NCBI RefSeq assembly: GCF_001445575.1
Contig: NZ_CP013200.1
Coordinates: 3,534,001-3,598,000, forward strand
From: Arthrobacter alpinus
GTDB lineage: Bacteria > Actinomycetota > Actinomycetes > Actinomycetales > Micrococcaceae
Direction of reading: 5' to 3'
DNA length: 64,000 nt
Made by a program: the position numbers and the translations under genes
The notes under the pieces: generated by a model
Seen by the model: the letters and a program-made list of their open reading frames with translations, nothing else
What the model was told of the DNA's origin: nothing
The model's database searches: none
In this document: positions 7,889-17,131 of the stretch, in pieces
Layout of the letters: the number at the start of each line of letters is the position of its first letter
How positions within the stretch are numbered: position 1 is the stretch's first letter

Positions 7889-8905
7889 ATGTCTAGCTGT
7901 TGCAGTCCCGAAGGCCGAGACGGCCAAACCCACGGCATCACAGTCGCCCCCCAGGTCTTTTCCCTGAGCCTCCCGCCAGCGCAGGGTTCCCACCACCATG
8001 ACGCGGCTGCTGCGCAAGAAGGCCACACCGCACGTGGAGATGTCCTCATACCGGCTGGCATCTTTTCCATGGGCGATCCCTTCGACGAAGGCTACCCGGC
8101 CGACGGCGAAACCCCCGTCCACAAGGTGAGAATTTCGGCCTTCAGCATGTCCACCACGGCCGTGAGTAACGCCGAGTTCGCCGCCTTTATCGATGCCACC
8201 GGATACCGCACCGAATCCGAGCTCTACGGCACCTCCGCCGTCTTTCACCTGGCTGTCCAGGCCGACAAGCCCGACATTTTGGGCACGGCCGCCGGGACGC
8301 CTTGGTGGCTCAATGTTCGCGGCGCGGACTGGGCCCATCCGGCCGGTCCTCGCTCGCACTGGCAAGACGCAGCAGATCACCCAGTCACCCAGGTATCGCA
8401 CTCGGACGCGTTGGCGTACTGTGCTTGGGCGGCCCGCGCGCTTCCCACGGAGGCCCAGTGGGAGTATGCGGCCCGTGGCGGCCTGGCCGGTTCGCGCTAC
8501 CCATGGGGCAACGAACTCCACGGCACGGATTCCGCCGGCGAAACCGTGCACCGCTGCAATATCTGGCAGGGCACCTTCCCCACAGAAAACACGTGCGACG
8601 ACGGATACCTCACCACCGCGCCCGTGGGCAGCTTCGAGCCTAATGCTTACGGTCTCTTCCAAACCAGCGGCAACGTCTGGGAATGGTGCGCGGACTGGTT
8701 CCTGCCCAAGTACTACAAAAGCTGCCTGAGCCAAGGCACAGTTGCTGATCCGTCCGGCCCCACCATAGGACGCGGCCGCGTCATGCGTGGCGGTTCCTAT
8801 CTATGCCACGATTCCTATTGCAACCGTTACAGACTGGCCGCCCGGAGCTCCAACTCCCCCGAATCGGCCAGCGGCAACCTCGGATTCAGAACCGTCGCGC
8901 TCTAA
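7889..8905 (+). CDS. Formylglycine-generating enzyme (sulfatase activator)
   Basis: A 338-residue SUMF1/FGE-family protein. These copper enzymes oxidise the cysteine of a CxPxR motif in type I sulfatases to C-alpha-formylglycine. Family landmarks in order: IPAGIFSMGDPFDEGYPADG, VSNAEFAAFIDATGY, HPVTQVSHSDALAYCAWA, LPTEAQWEYAARGG, NVWEWCADWF, and the catalytic pair in GSYLCHDSYCNRYR. Both cysteines expected for an aerobic FGE are present, so it should be active. The SCCSPEG N-terminus recurs in actinobacterial FGEs. A Cys-type sulfatase is encoded at 15499-16980 and is the obvious client. The ribosome binding site is weak. Closest alternative would be another SUMF1-like protein, but the two cysteines argue against that. 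Confidence 0.93.
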   Translation: MSSCCSPEGRDGQTHGITVAPQVFSLSLPPAQGSHHHDAAAAQEGHTARGDVLIPAGIFSMGDPFDEGYPADGETPVHKVRISAFSMSTTAVSNAEFAAFIDATGYRTESELYGTSAVFHLAVQADKPDILGTAAGTPWWLNVRGADWAHPAGPRSHWQDAADHPVTQVSHSDALAYCAWAARALPTEAQWEYAARGGLAGSRYPWGNELHGTDSAGETVHRCNIWQGTFPTENTCDDGYLTTAPVGSFEPNAYGLFQTSGNVWEWCADWFLPKYYKSCLSQGTVADPSGPTIGRGRVMRGGSYLCHDSYCNRYRLAARSSNSPESASGNLGFRTVAL

Positions 8906-8908
8906 ACC

Positions 8909-8955
8909 ACGTTCACAGTCCGCGGCTTTACACTCCGCACGTTCATAGTCCGCGG
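8909..8955. repeat. Short direct repeat in a convergent gene junction
   Basis: A 17-base motif occurs at 8909-8925 and again at 8939-8955 with one mismatch (ACGTTCACAGTCCGCGG versus ACGTTCATAGTCCGCGG). The second copy covers the last codons of the kinase-like gene on the other strand, so its end may have been made by a local duplication. Confidence 0.6.
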
Positions 8956-9863
8956 GCGTGGAGCCAGTCGATCAGGACGTCCGCCTGCAGTCGCTGAAAC
9001 TCCCTGAGCGTGGGGATGCCCGGCGGTGCCGGGCATCGGGACATATCAAGGAAATAGCCGGCCCATCCTGCCATGACGGCAGTGATGGCCTGCGGGCGTA
9101 TCTCGGCAAAGACGCGATGATCGGCCAGGAAGTGTCCCACCGACGCGTTCGGATCCAGTGTCTTGACGTTGAGCAGCACGCTGAGCCCCTCAACCCAGGC
9201 GGCGCCGCGGGCAGCCCACGGCCAGTCCAAAAGCACCACACCTTGATCGGTCAAGAGGATGTTGTCGGCACGCAGATCTCCATGGACCAGCGATTCCCCT
9301 GCCAGGAATCCGGTGCCCAGTCGCGCCAATTCAGTCAACCTCGGCAAGTTCCCGGCTGCCCAAGAGTCCATGCCGGCTAGGGGCCTCGTTTGCAGTTTTT
9401 CCCACCCTCTAAACGCATCACGGAGCGAGTCCTGATAGAGCGGCAGGTCAATATCGGCGGGCAGCTCGATCTCCCCTATTTCAGCTACTGCATCCAGCAC
9501 CTGCAGCACGTCGATTTCCACCCACGGTTCCTGCGGATGCCGGCCCGCAACATCGGCCAGTACCAGCGCAACCCACGTGCCGTCGTCGTACATCCCCAGG
9601 AAATCCGGAGCCGCCACACCCTGTGGTAGCGCCGCGGTCACCGCAGCTTCGCGGCGGTGCAGTTCCGGCGTGCTCGCGTTGACATCGGCGGAAACGGCCT
9701 TCACAAACGCCCGCCGCCCCGATGCCAACGTCACCCGATCTGCCGATCCCGGCGAGAAGCCGAAAGGCTGAGACACGGCTTCGGCGACCACTTCTCCCAA
9801 AATATTCTCCACGCCCTCACGGACGGCCGCAGGGAGCTGGGCCCACGTGATCCGCTGGTTCAC
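8943..9863 (-). CDS. APH-fold phosphotransferase/kinase-like protein
   Basis: A 306-residue protein of the aminoglycoside-phosphotransferase fold. Visible motifs are a nucleotide-binding start with ASGRRAFVKAVS (the Lys of the N-lobe), the Brenner catalytic motif LVHGDLRADNILL (Asp in HGDLR, Asn in ADN) and LLDWPWAARG, where the metal-binding Asp of the DFG-like position sits. The substrate in this large family may be an antibiotic, a sugar, choline or a protein. Its start overlaps the stop of the PP2C-like gene by four bases (ATGA), so the two are translationally coupled. Pairing a small-molecule kinase fold with a phosphatase suggests a modification pair. I would not call it a resistance gene. 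Confidence 0.85.
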   Translation of the reverse strand: MNQRITWAQLPAAVREGVENILGEVVAEAVSQPFGFSPGSADRVTLASGRRAFVKAVSADVNASTPELHRREAAVTAALPQGVAAPDFLGMYDDGTWVALVLADVAGRHPQEPWVEIDVLQVLDAVAEIGEIELPADIDLPLYQDSLRDAFRGWEKLQTRPLAGMDSWAAGNLPRLTELARLGTGFLAGESLVHGDLRADNILLTDQGVVLLDWPWAARGAAWVEGLSVLLNVKTLDPNASVGHFLADHRVFAEIRPQAITAVMAGWAGYFLDMSRCPAPPGIPTLREFQRLQADVLIDWLHARGL

Positions 9864-10663
9864 GGCCGCGGGGCGAGCGTCAGCACGGTGGCGTCGTCGG
9901 CCACTTCGCCGATCCGGCCCTGGTGGACACGCAATTCGTGCATGAGGCCCAAGGCGTCCACAGTAGTGGAGGTGCGGGCCAAGAATTCCTCGGGTCCACT
10001 GACCAAACCAAGGTCGACGGCGCGCCAGGCTCCGTCACTCGCCATCACCATGATCTCGGGATCCCCGAGCCGGACAACGTGGGCATGATCCGCTGCTGCG
10101 GCTTCCCGCCGTGCCACCCACAACCGGCCAGGGGTGTTGCGTAATTCTCGGTCTTGCCGGAGCAGGCGCAGGCGTTGTTCCGGAGTCCCTTCCGGAACCC
10201 TGGAATCGGCGAGCTCAGCGCGAACCAGGTGAGTGTCGCCGTCGTGCGTGCGCACCACCACGGTGCAATCCGCCAAGCTGGCAATCTCCACACCGTCAGC
10301 GGTGAGCTGGGCGAGAGAGACGGCGGCACTCGGAAAGCGCACCTTTTCCTCGCCGACCAGGGCCGTTCCGGCGGTGTCGATCGCGGCCAGCGCGGCGGCC
10401 AACAAGCCGCGCACGCCGTCGCAGCCGCGAGTGTCTGGGCTGACGGGACTGCCGGAGCTAGTGGAGATCTGCGCCAAAATTATGGACAGTTGCTGGGCCA
10501 GCCACTGCGGATCAGAGGCGGCGGGCAAGCCCAGCGGTTCCAGCAAGCTCGTGGCGCCGTCAATGATCCACGCGTTGGGTCCATTGAAGCCGCAGCTATC
10601 TTCCTGAACATGGGCATCACCCTCAAACTGGATGCGGGCACGGATATCCCAAGCAATGTTCAT
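9860..10663 (-). CDS. PP2C-like protein phosphatase
   Basis: A 267-residue protein with the order of PP2C metal-binding motifs: HVQEDSCGF, WIIDGATSLLEP (the DG metal ligand), SLADCTVVV, MVMASDGAWRAVD (SDG) and EVADDATVLTLA (DDATV) at the C-terminus. The metal-site aspartates are present, so it is probably an active Mg/Mn-dependent Ser/Thr phosphatase, although spacing is more compact than in the PP2C encoded at 45346-46413. There is no membrane segment. It overlaps the APH-fold kinase gene by four bases and lies 24 bases after a membrane protein gene, giving a three-gene operon. The target protein is unknown. Confidence 0.82.
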   Translation of the reverse strand: MNIAWDIRARIQFEGDAHVQEDSCGFNGPNAWIIDGATSLLEPLGLPAASDPQWLAQQLSIILAQISTSSGSPVSPDTRGCDGVRGLLAAALAAIDTAGTALVGEEKVRFPSAAVSLAQLTADGVEIASLADCTVVVRTHDGDTHLVRAELADSRVPEGTPEQRLRLLRQDRELRNTPGRLWVARREAAAADHAHVVRLGDPEIMVMASDGAWRAVDLGLVSGPEEFLARTSTTVDALGLMHELRVHQGRIGEVADDATVLTLAPRP

Positions 10664-10687
10664 ACCCTTATCCTGCCAGTTCCCGCA

Positions 10688-11767
10688 TCAGGAACACCGG
10701 ATATTCTTCGACGGATCGACCCCATTTTCCAGCCACTCACCTGCGGCGTCGTACCGTTTCATGGCCTCACACACATCCGATTGGCTGCCCGGGATGGCCT
10801 TGACCACGGCGTAAATGGAATTGCCGTTGCTGTTGTCCATCGAGGGGCCCCGGAAGTTGCCGCAGGAAAGATCGGTGCGTAGGTACATGGAGCCGGGGTT
10901 GTTCTTTAGCGCCTGGTCAATGGCTGCCACATTCGTTGCTGGATTGAAGAACGTCCCCAGGATAATGACTGCACTGCCATTGCAGGACGGATAGGAGATG
11001 GGTTGGCTGATCCCCAAGTCGCCGGGAAGTTGCATTTCCGGAGCACTGGGCGTCCACCAGCTCAACATCTTTTCCTCGGCGATGACCTTATTGTTCTGAG
11101 TGATCTCGAACGAGCTGGAATTCAGATTGTAGGCGTAGTTGTCTTTGTGCGCCGTGGCCGAATCGGATGACCGGGAGGCAGGCAGCTCAGTTGTCAATCC
11201 GGTTTTCTTATCCAAGCCCAAATACGTGGTGTGGCCGTTGATTTCGCAGATTGCTGCACGGAAGGAATCTGAGGCGCCAACAAAAACCACCTTCCCCTGC
11301 CACTTGCAATACGCCTTGTCCGCATTGGAGTAGCCCGAAGTATCAGGCGTTGGGCTACTCGTTGGCGTGGCAGTGGCGGACGGCAGTGCGGCGTGGCTCT
11401 GCGGCGGCATGGCGTGATCCGCAGAAGGTGCAGCAGGTGCGGCGGGGGCGGCAGCCTCCGGAGCTACTTGCTTTTGACTGGAGGTGCCGGCCACCGGGGC
11501 GGGTGCCGCCGGTGTGCCCCAAAGCGTGTTGGCGGCAATGACAGCACCCACCACAATGGCGCCCACCAGGACGGTTCCGGCCACTGTCCAGGCAATGATT
11601 TTGCCCGTTCCCTTAGGCTGCGCACCGCTGGGCGACCCAGAAGGCGGTCCCGCAGGTGGAAGCGGGCCACCGGGTGAAGGCGGGCCCGCTGGTGGAGGCG
11701 GTGGCGGTGCTCCTTGCTGGCCGGCAGCATTGCCCTGCGGGCCCGGCCATGGCTGTGGTCCACTCAT
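10688..11767 (-). CDS. Pro-rich single-pass membrane protein, unknown
   Basis: A 359-residue protein of unknown function. Residues 1-53 are proline/glycine-rich and presumably cytoplasmic (GAPPPPPPAGPPSPGG). A single membrane segment follows at about 54-80 (IIAWTVAGTVLVGAIVVGAV). Then come an Ala/Pro/Thr-rich linker to about residue 145 and a globular extracellular part containing several cysteines (KAYCKWQG, YPSCNGSAV, DLSCGNFRG, NIRCS) that could form disulfides. GAGGGGG lies eight bases upstream of the ATG. It starts an operon with the PP2C-like and APH-fold genes, so it may be the envelope partner or substrate of that pair. That last point is inference from position only. Confidence 0.75.
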   Translation of the reverse strand: MSGPQPWPGPQGNAAGQQGAPPPPPPAGPPSPGGPLPPAGPPSGSPSGAQPKGTGKIIAWTVAGTVLVGAIVVGAVIAANTLWGTPAAPAPVAGTSSQKQVAPEAAAPAAPAAPSADHAMPPQSHAALPSATATPTSSPTPDTSGYSNADKAYCKWQGKVVFVGASDSFRAAICEINGHTTYLGLDKKTGLTTELPASRSSDSATAHKDNYAYNLNSSSFEITQNNKVIAEEKMLSWWTPSAPEMQLPGDLGISQPISYPSCNGSAVIILGTFFNPATNVAAIDQALKNNPGSMYLRTDLSCGNFRGPSMDNSNGNSIYAVVKAIPGSQSDVCEAMKRYDAAGEWLENGVDPSKNIRCS

Positions 11768-11839
11768 TGTTTGGCCCCCTCAAGACAGCTGACAGCCCAT
11801 GGAAGGGCCAGCTCACAGATTACACCTCCGGGCCAGAAA

Positions 11840-13051
11840 CTACTCGGCTCCCCCGCGGGCGGCGACAAAGGCACGGACACAGGTTTCGACGTCGTCCGCG
11901 CTGTGCGCAGCCGAAAGCTGCACCCGGATGCGGGCGGCGCCGCGCGGCACCACGGGGAAGCTGAAGGCCGTAACAAAGACGCCGTGCTCCAACATGGCAT
12001 CGGCCACGCGGGCTGCTTCCACAGCGTCACCGAACATGACGGGCACAATGGCATGCTCACCGGGGAGTAATTCAAAGTCCTCCTCGCTCATGCGGCGGCG
12101 GAACAGTGCGGCGTTCTCGAAGAGCTTCGTGCGCAGTTCGGCCGAAGCTGCCACCAGCTCCAGCGCTTTGAGCGTGGCAGCCACAATGGCCGGGGCCAAG
12201 GAGTTGGAGAACAGGTACGGGCGGGCCTTTTGACGCAGCATCGCAACGATTTCGCCGCGGCCGGCGACGTAGCCGCCCGACGCGCCGCCCAGAGCCTTGC
12301 CGAAGGTGCCCGTGTAAATGTCCACGCGGTCCGAAACCCCAGCGTGCTCGGGGGTGCCTGCTCCGGTGGCGCCCATGAAGCCCACGGCGTGGGAATCGTC
12401 CACCATGACCAGGGCGCCGTACTGCTCGGCGAGATCGCAGATGGCAACAAGTGGTGCCAGGAAACCGTCCATGGAGAACACGCCGTCGGTGACGATGATG
12501 GTGCGCCGGGCCCCGGCACCATCACGCAGTGCTGCGGCACCCTGCAGCTGGGTTTCCAGATCTGCCATGTCCTGGTTGGCATAGCGGAAACGCGCGGCCT
12601 TGGACAGGCGGATGCCGTCGATGATTGAGGCGTGATTCAGGGAGTCGGAGATGATGGCGTCGTCCGCTCCAAACAGCGATTCAAACACGCCACCGTTGGC
12701 ATCAAAGCAGGACGAGAACAGAATAGTGTCCTCGGTGCCCAAGAACGCGGAGACGGCTGCTTCCAGCTCCAGGTGCAGGTCCTGAGTTCCGCAGATGAAG
12801 CGCACGCTGGCCATGCCGAAGCCGTGGCTGTCCATCGCGTTCTTGGCGGCGCCGATGATCTCCGGGTGATCGGCCAGGCCAAGGTAGTTGTTGGCGCAGA
12901 AGTTCAACACGGGTGCGCCTGTGCCGTCCAGCGCGCCAGCCGTGATGTGGCTGGACTGGGCCGAGGTGATCTTGCGTTCGGTCTTGAACAGTCCGGCGGT
13001 GCGGATCTCATCCAGTTCGGCGGTGAGCGCATCTTTCATGGAGGTGTACAT
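11840..13051 (-). CDS. kbl: Glycine C-acetyltransferase (2-amino-3-ketobutyrate CoA ligase)
   Basis: A 403-residue PLP enzyme that splits 2-amino-3-ketobutyrate with CoA into glycine and acetyl-CoA, the second step of threonine degradation. Typical alpha-oxoamine synthase features are [61 protein letters not shown] and [20 protein letters not shown]; the PLP-binding Lys is in TFGKALGGA. The frame is open upstream, but AAGGA before the ATG at 13051 ([16 protein letters not shown]) and the family length of about 400 support this start. It follows tdh in the same direction, separated by 137 bases that include a strong hairpin. Confidence 0.95.
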   Translation of the reverse strand: MYTSMKDALTAELDEIRTAGLFKTERKITSAQSSHITAGALDGTGAPVLNFCANNYLGLADHPEIIGAAKNAMDSHGFGMASVRFICGTQDLHLELEAAVSAFLGTEDTILFSSCFDANGGVFESLFGADDAIISDSLNHASIIDGIRLSKAARFRYANQDMADLETQLQGAAALRDGAGARRTIIVTDGVFSMDGFLAPLVAICDLAEQYGALVMVDDSHAVGFMGATGAGTPEHAGVSDRVDIYTGTFGKALGGASGGYVAGRGEIVAMLRQKARPYLFSNSLAPAIVAATLKALELVAASAELRTKLFENAALFRRRMSEEDFELLPGEHAIVPVMFGDAVEAARVADAMLEHGVFVTAFSFPVVPRGAARIRVQLSAAHSADDVETCVRAFVAARGGAE

Positions 13052-13103
13052 GGGATTCCTTAGTCTGGGGCGAGTGGTCTGTGGTGAGTACTGCGGTGGG
13101 ATC

Positions 13104-13136
13104 CACGACGGCGGGAGGCGGGGTCCCGCCGTCGTG
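13104..13136. repeat. Perfect 13-bp hairpin between tdh and kbl
   Basis: Arms at 13104-13116 and 13124-13136 are perfect complements (CACGACGGCGGGA and its reverse complement) around a seven-base loop. There is no run of T on the minus-strand side, so it is unlikely to be a simple terminator. It could stabilise or process the tdh-kbl transcript and so set unequal expression. Beside it, at about 13141-13185, a degenerate 15-base unit is repeated two to three times. Confidence 0.7.
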
Positions 13137-13188
13137 CTTGGGAATGCGGTGCTTAGGAAAGCGGTGCTGAGGAAAGCGAAAGCGTGGC

Positions 13189-14238
13189 TTAGGCGAAGAC
13201 GGTCCAGTCGAGGACCACTTTGCCACCCCGGCCGGAGCGGGCGATCTCGAAGGCCTGCTCCCATTCAGTAGCCGGCAGCGTGTCCGTGACCACCGAGGCG
13301 ACGGCAGCGCGCAGCACGGGGTTGGAGGAGAGCATGGCACTCATGGCGTACCAGGTTTCAAACATTTCGCGCCCGTAGATGCCCTTGAGGGTGAGCATGT
13401 GGGTGACGACCTTGCCCCAGTTGATGTCGATCGATTCACTCGGCAGGCCGAGCATGGCGATGCGGCCGCCATGGTTCATGTTGTCGATCATTTCCGGAAG
13501 GGCCGTGGGGTGGCCGGACATTTCCAAGCCGATGTCGAAGCCTTCACACATGCCCAATTCCCGTTGCGCATCTTTGAGGCGGGTGGTGGCGACGTTGACG
13601 GCAAGGTCCGCACCCATCGCGGCTGCCATGGCCAGGCGGGGTTCGGAGACGTCGGTGATGGCGATTTTGCGGGCTCCGGCGTGGCGGGCAACGGCTACCG
13701 CCATCAGGCCGATGGGGCCGGCACCGGTGACCAGAACGTCTTCGCCAACCAAGCCGAAGCTCAGTGCGGTGTGGACGGCGTTGCCCAACGGATCGAAGAT
13801 GGCGCCGAGCTCTGGCGTGATGGACGGGTCTTTGTGCACCCACACATTCGACTCGGGGATGACCACGTATTCGGCGAAGGCACCGTCGCGCTGCACGCCC
13901 ACGGAAATCGTGTTGATGCACATGTGGCGGCGACCGGCACGGCAGTTTCGGCACAAACCGCACACCACATGGCCTTCGCCGGAAACCTTGTCCCCCACCT
14001 TGGTGCTGTGCACGCCGCCGCCCACTGCCACCACTTCGCCGTAGAATTCGTGGCCCGCGATGAGCGGTGCGTTGATGGTTGCGGCGGCCCAGGCGTCCCA
14101 CGCCTGAATGTGCAGATCGGTCCCGCAAAGGCCTGTGGTGTGTACGCGGATCTTGACTTCACCCTCCCCTGCGGAAGGCTCGGGACGGTCCACAAGTTCG
14201 AACCCAGCGTGTGGACCGGATTTGTACAGTGCTTTCAT
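13189..14238 (-). CDS. tdh: L-threonine 3-dehydrogenase
   Basis: A 349-residue zinc-dependent medium-chain dehydrogenase that oxidises threonine to 2-amino-3-ketobutyrate using NAD. The catalytic zinc site shows [13 protein letters not shown] and [12 protein letters not shown]. The structural zinc cysteines are in [15 protein letters not shown]. The nucleotide-binding loop is [20 protein letters not shown], and [11 protein letters not shown] lies in the C-terminal half. I start at the ATG at 14238 ([13 protein letters not shown]), which fits family length; the frame is open to 14316. It lies upstream of kbl on the same strand and is divergent from a LysR regulator, so threonine to glycine plus acetyl-CoA is the likely pathway. 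Confidence 0.95.
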   Translation of the reverse strand: MKALYKSGPHAGFELVDRPEPSAGEGEVKIRVHTTGLCGTDLHIQAWDAWAAATINAPLIAGHEFYGEVVAVGGGVHSTKVGDKVSGEGHVVCGLCRNCRAGRRHMCINTISVGVQRDGAFAEYVVIPESNVWVHKDPSITPELGAIFDPLGNAVHTALSFGLVGEDVLVTGAGPIGLMAVAVARHAGARKIAITDVSEPRLAMAAAMGADLAVNVATTRLKDAQRELGMCEGFDIGLEMSGHPTALPEMIDNMNHGGRIAMLGLPSESIDINWGKVVTHMLTLKGIYGREMFETWYAMSAMLSSNPVLRAAVASVVTDTLPATEWEQAFEIARSGRGGKVVLDWTVFA

Positions 14239-14384
14239 GGGCAGCTCTTTCGTGGTGCGGACGTCGATGTCCGGTGTTTGGTGGTGAGGACGCTTTACGT
14301 CCATTACAACCTGCAAAACCGTTTAGGACAATCGACAATCTATCCATCGTCAATTAAGCAAACGCTAAACTGTAGGCTAGTGGC

Positions 14385-15443
14385 ATGGAACTCCATCAAC
14401 TGCACATGCTCCGTGAACTGGGCGAGCTGGGCAGCGTCAAGGCTGTGGCCGAAACCCTGTCCGTCACCCCTTCCGCCGTGTCCCAACAAATTGCGTTGCT
14501 GCAGCGTCAGGTGGAAACACCGCTGACTCGCAAGGACGGGCGAAACCTGGTGCTGACGGAAGCCGGCAAGGTGCTCGCAGCAGCCGGGGCCCAGGTCATC
14601 GACGCGATGGCCACGGCGAAGGCGGCTATCGGCACCTATCAGGACGACACCAGCGGAACAGTCACCATCAGTGGTTTCCACAGCGCCGGTCAGGCTCTAT
14701 TCGCCCCGCTGGTCCGGAAGTTGGCGGCGCTGCGTGCCTCGGGAGGTGTGGGTGCGTCCAATGACCCGGACGACGGCGGCGGGCCAGGAGACGCTGCAAT
14801 GGCCACCGCAGCGGCCGTCACCTCCGGCTCGGTCACGTCCGGCTCGAGCTCTTCTGGCTCGATCTCGGTGCCGCAGCTGCGATTCTCTGATGAGGACGTG
14901 GCGCAGCAGGACTTTGCGGCGTTGACGGCCCGTTACGATCTGGTGTTGGCACACCGCATGGACCACAGTCCACCCTGGCCGCAACCTGGGCTGCGCGTCA
15001 TCCCCCTGGCAAGGGAACCCCTCGACGTTGCCGTGGCGATTGACCACCCGCTGGCCGCTAAAACAGCGGTGTCCGCGGCCGACGTCGTGCGCTATCCATG
15101 GGTGAGCAGTCGCAGCGGCTACTCCCCCGCGGACGTTCTGATGGCTGTGGGTGCCATGGCTAGCCATCCAGTGGAGGTGGTGCACAGGATCAACGATTAC
15201 TCGGCCGCCGCGGCGCTGGTATCCACGGGCGAGGTCATTGGGTTGCTGCCGCGCTACACCTCCGGCCCAGTGCTAAATCCCGGCGGTGCCGCCACTGCCC
15301 AGGTGGTGCTGCTGCCGCTAACAGGCATCAACACCCGGCGGCGGATTGACCTGCTGGCCCGGCCGGAAAACCTGCGACGTGCCTCGGTGCTGCTGGTGGC
15401 CCAAGCGATGCAGGAGGTCATGGCTGAGCTCACCGCTGATTGA
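14385..15443 (+). CDS. LysR family regulator with a low-complexity insert
   Basis: A 352-residue LysR-type regulator. The winged helix-turn-helix is at residues 1-60 (MELHQLHMLRELGELGSVKA, ETLSVTPSAVSQQIALLQRQ). The inducer-binding domain follows but is interrupted between about residues 118 and 160 by a Gly/Ser/Ala/Asp-rich stretch (NDPDDGGGPGDAAM, TSGSVTSGSSSSGS) that looks disordered. This raises the length above the usual 300. It is divergent from tdh with 146 bases between, so it probably controls tdh-kbl. Two adjacent GACAATC direct repeats lie in that space at 14327-14340 and could be part of its site. The effector is unknown. Confidence 0.88.
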   Translation: MELHQLHMLRELGELGSVKAVAETLSVTPSAVSQQIALLQRQVETPLTRKDGRNLVLTEAGKVLAAAGAQVIDAMATAKAAIGTYQDDTSGTVTISGFHSAGQALFAPLVRKLAALRASGGVGASNDPDDGGGPGDAAMATAAAVTSGSVTSGSSSSGSISVPQLRFSDEDVAQQDFAALTARYDLVLAHRMDHSPPWPQPGLRVIPLAREPLDVAVAIDHPLAAKTAVSAADVVRYPWVSSRSGYSPADVLMAVGAMASHPVEVVHRINDYSAAAALVSTGEVIGLLPRYTSGPVLNPGGAATAQVVLLPLTGINTRRRIDLLARPENLRRASVLLVAQAMQEVMAELTAD

Positions 15444-15459
15444 CCTCCCACCCCCGCCC

Positions 15460-15477
15460 GGGCGCTAAAGAGCGCCC
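15460..15477. terminator. Bidirectional hairpin terminator candidate
   Basis: A perfect 7-bp stem (GGGCGCT / AGCGCCC) with a four-base AAAG loop lies between the convergent LysR and sulfatase genes. No T-run follows on either side, so termination strength is uncertain, but its place and shape fit a shared terminator. Confidence 0.6.
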
Positions 15478-15498
15478 CCGAACGCGAAGACGCCCCAG

Positions 15499-16980
15499 TT
15501 ACAGCACTGCGGCGATCCGTTCGCGGGTATGCGCCAGGATCGAGACCACGGGGCGGCCAGCCACCAGTTTGCCGTCCTGCACAAAGCCCTCCTCACGGCC
15601 GTCCAGCGACTCCACCATTCGGGCCCGCCACAGGGCCAGTTGCGGAGTCGAGGCTTCCTCACGTGCCAGGTTGTGGCATTCATCGGGATCGGCGGCCAGG
15701 TCAAAGAGCTGCTCCACGCCTTTGGCAGAACCCCACACATACTTGACCTTGCCATCGGTCAGCCAATGGATGTTCTGCGCGAAATAGACGTGCTCACCGT
15801 GCAGGTAGTCCCGGACCGGACCGGCTGCTTTCTCGCCCCGGACGTGGGGCGCGAGCGACTTGCCGTCCACTGAATCGGGAATGTCCACACCCGCCAAGTC
15901 CAGCAATGTGGGCATCAAATCCCGCAGTTCGACGACGCCATCCATGACGGCGCCTCGGGCCGAGTCTTTGGCGGAGGGCGCATCGGCAATGATGAACGGG
16001 ACCCGCGCAGAGCCTTCATAGGGCAACGCCTTGCGGAACATGTGGTGGTCGCCCATCATTTCCCCGTGGTCGGAGGTAAACGCGATGATGGTGTCCTCCG
16101 CCAGGCCAAAGTCCACGAGAGATTCCTTAATCCGGTTGATCTGCAGGTCAATCTGGGCCATCAGGCCGTAGTAGCCGGCCCGGGCGCGGTGCACGGTCCT
16201 ATCCGGCAGTGTCCCAAAGGCAGCCTGGTAGTCACCATCCTTGCGAAACTCATCCCAATCTTGTTCCCAGTCGCCTTCCACTGCTTTGTAGGGGTCAATG
16301 TCCAAGTACTGGTCATAGGCCCACTGCGGCGGATCATACGGCGGGTGCGGCCGGTGCCAGGACAGGTACAGAAAGAAGGGTTTGGACGGGTCGCGCCGGT
16401 ACATCCAGTCGATGGCCTGGGTACCAATCCAGTGGCTGGGGTGCAGGTGCTCTGCCTTGTCCCAGGGACGGGCCACCACGGAATTGCAGTTCACCCCGTG
16501 ATCAAAGTACTCCGCCTCCGGGGTGCTGCCCGGCTGACGCCGCAGCCACGGAACATAGTCGTCGAAGAAGGCAAAGTTCTGCTTGAACTTTCTCCGCGAA
16601 TAGTGCATGAACCCGTCGTGCAGGATGACGTCGTCAAAGCCAATGCGAGCCCGTTCCGGGTGGACATGCATCTTTCCGATGGCCTGGGTATGATAGCCGG
16701 CCTTCTTGAACTCACTTTGGATAGTGACCGGGTGCGCCACATCAAAGGGCACACCCTCGTCGTAGCCCACCCGGCCGTGCTTCTCCTGCGACTGCCCGGT
16801 AAAGAGCGCAACGCGTGCCGGGACACAGGTGGGCGTCGCCGAATAGCCCTTGGAAAACCTGACGCCACCGCGCGCCAACTCATCCAGATGGGGCGTCTCC
16901 ACATACGGGTGCCCATCCGAAGATAGGGCGTCACCCCGCCATTCATCAACACAAATCAAAATTACATTTGGCTTAGACAC
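15499..16980 (-). CDS. Type I (Cys-type) sulfatase
   Basis: A 493-residue sulfatase of the alkaline-phosphatase superfamily. It opens with NVILICVDEWRGDALSS (metal-binding Asp). The activation motif is TPTCVPARVALFTGQSQ, a canonical CxPxR whose Cys would become formylglycine. Further landmarks are IGKMHVHP, LYLSWHRPHPPYDPPQWAY and TSDHGEMMGDHHMFRK with the metal-site Asp-His. No signal peptide is visible, so it should act in the cytoplasm on imported substrate. The start is a GTG; AAGGAG lies about 13 bases upstream, rather far. It is the last gene of a minus-strand set with an ABC importer, LacI regulator and oxidoreductase, which suggests a sulfated sugar as substrate. An FGE is encoded at 7889-8905. 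Confidence 0.93.
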   Translation of the reverse strand: MSKPNVILICVDEWRGDALSSDGHPYVETPHLDELARGGVRFSKGYSATPTCVPARVALFTGQSQEKHGRVGYDEGVPFDVAHPVTIQSEFKKAGYHTQAIGKMHVHPERARIGFDDVILHDGFMHYSRRKFKQNFAFFDDYVPWLRRQPGSTPEAEYFDHGVNCNSVVARPWDKAEHLHPSHWIGTQAIDWMYRRDPSKPFFLYLSWHRPHPPYDPPQWAYDQYLDIDPYKAVEGDWEQDWDEFRKDGDYQAAFGTLPDRTVHRARAGYYGLMAQIDLQINRIKESLVDFGLAEDTIIAFTSDHGEMMGDHHMFRKALPYEGSARVPFIIADAPSAKDSARGAVMDGVVELRDLMPTLLDLAGVDIPDSVDGKSLAPHVRGEKAAGPVRDYLHGEHVYFAQNIHWLTDGKVKYVWGSAKGVEQLFDLAADPDECHNLAREEASTPQLALWRARMVESLDGREEGFVQDGKLVAGRPVVSILAHTRERIAAVL

Positions 16981-17131
16981 GGTTGGACAGCTTCTCCTTC
17001 ATGGGTTCACTGGATCTTGACTGGAAATGCCTGCGGCGCAGTGGGCAACACTGCAGCCCAGTCCATTATGAGTTACCCCGGATGCTAGGGCGAACAACCG
17101 CCAACCGCCCCCCATCTTTAGGAGCGGCGGC

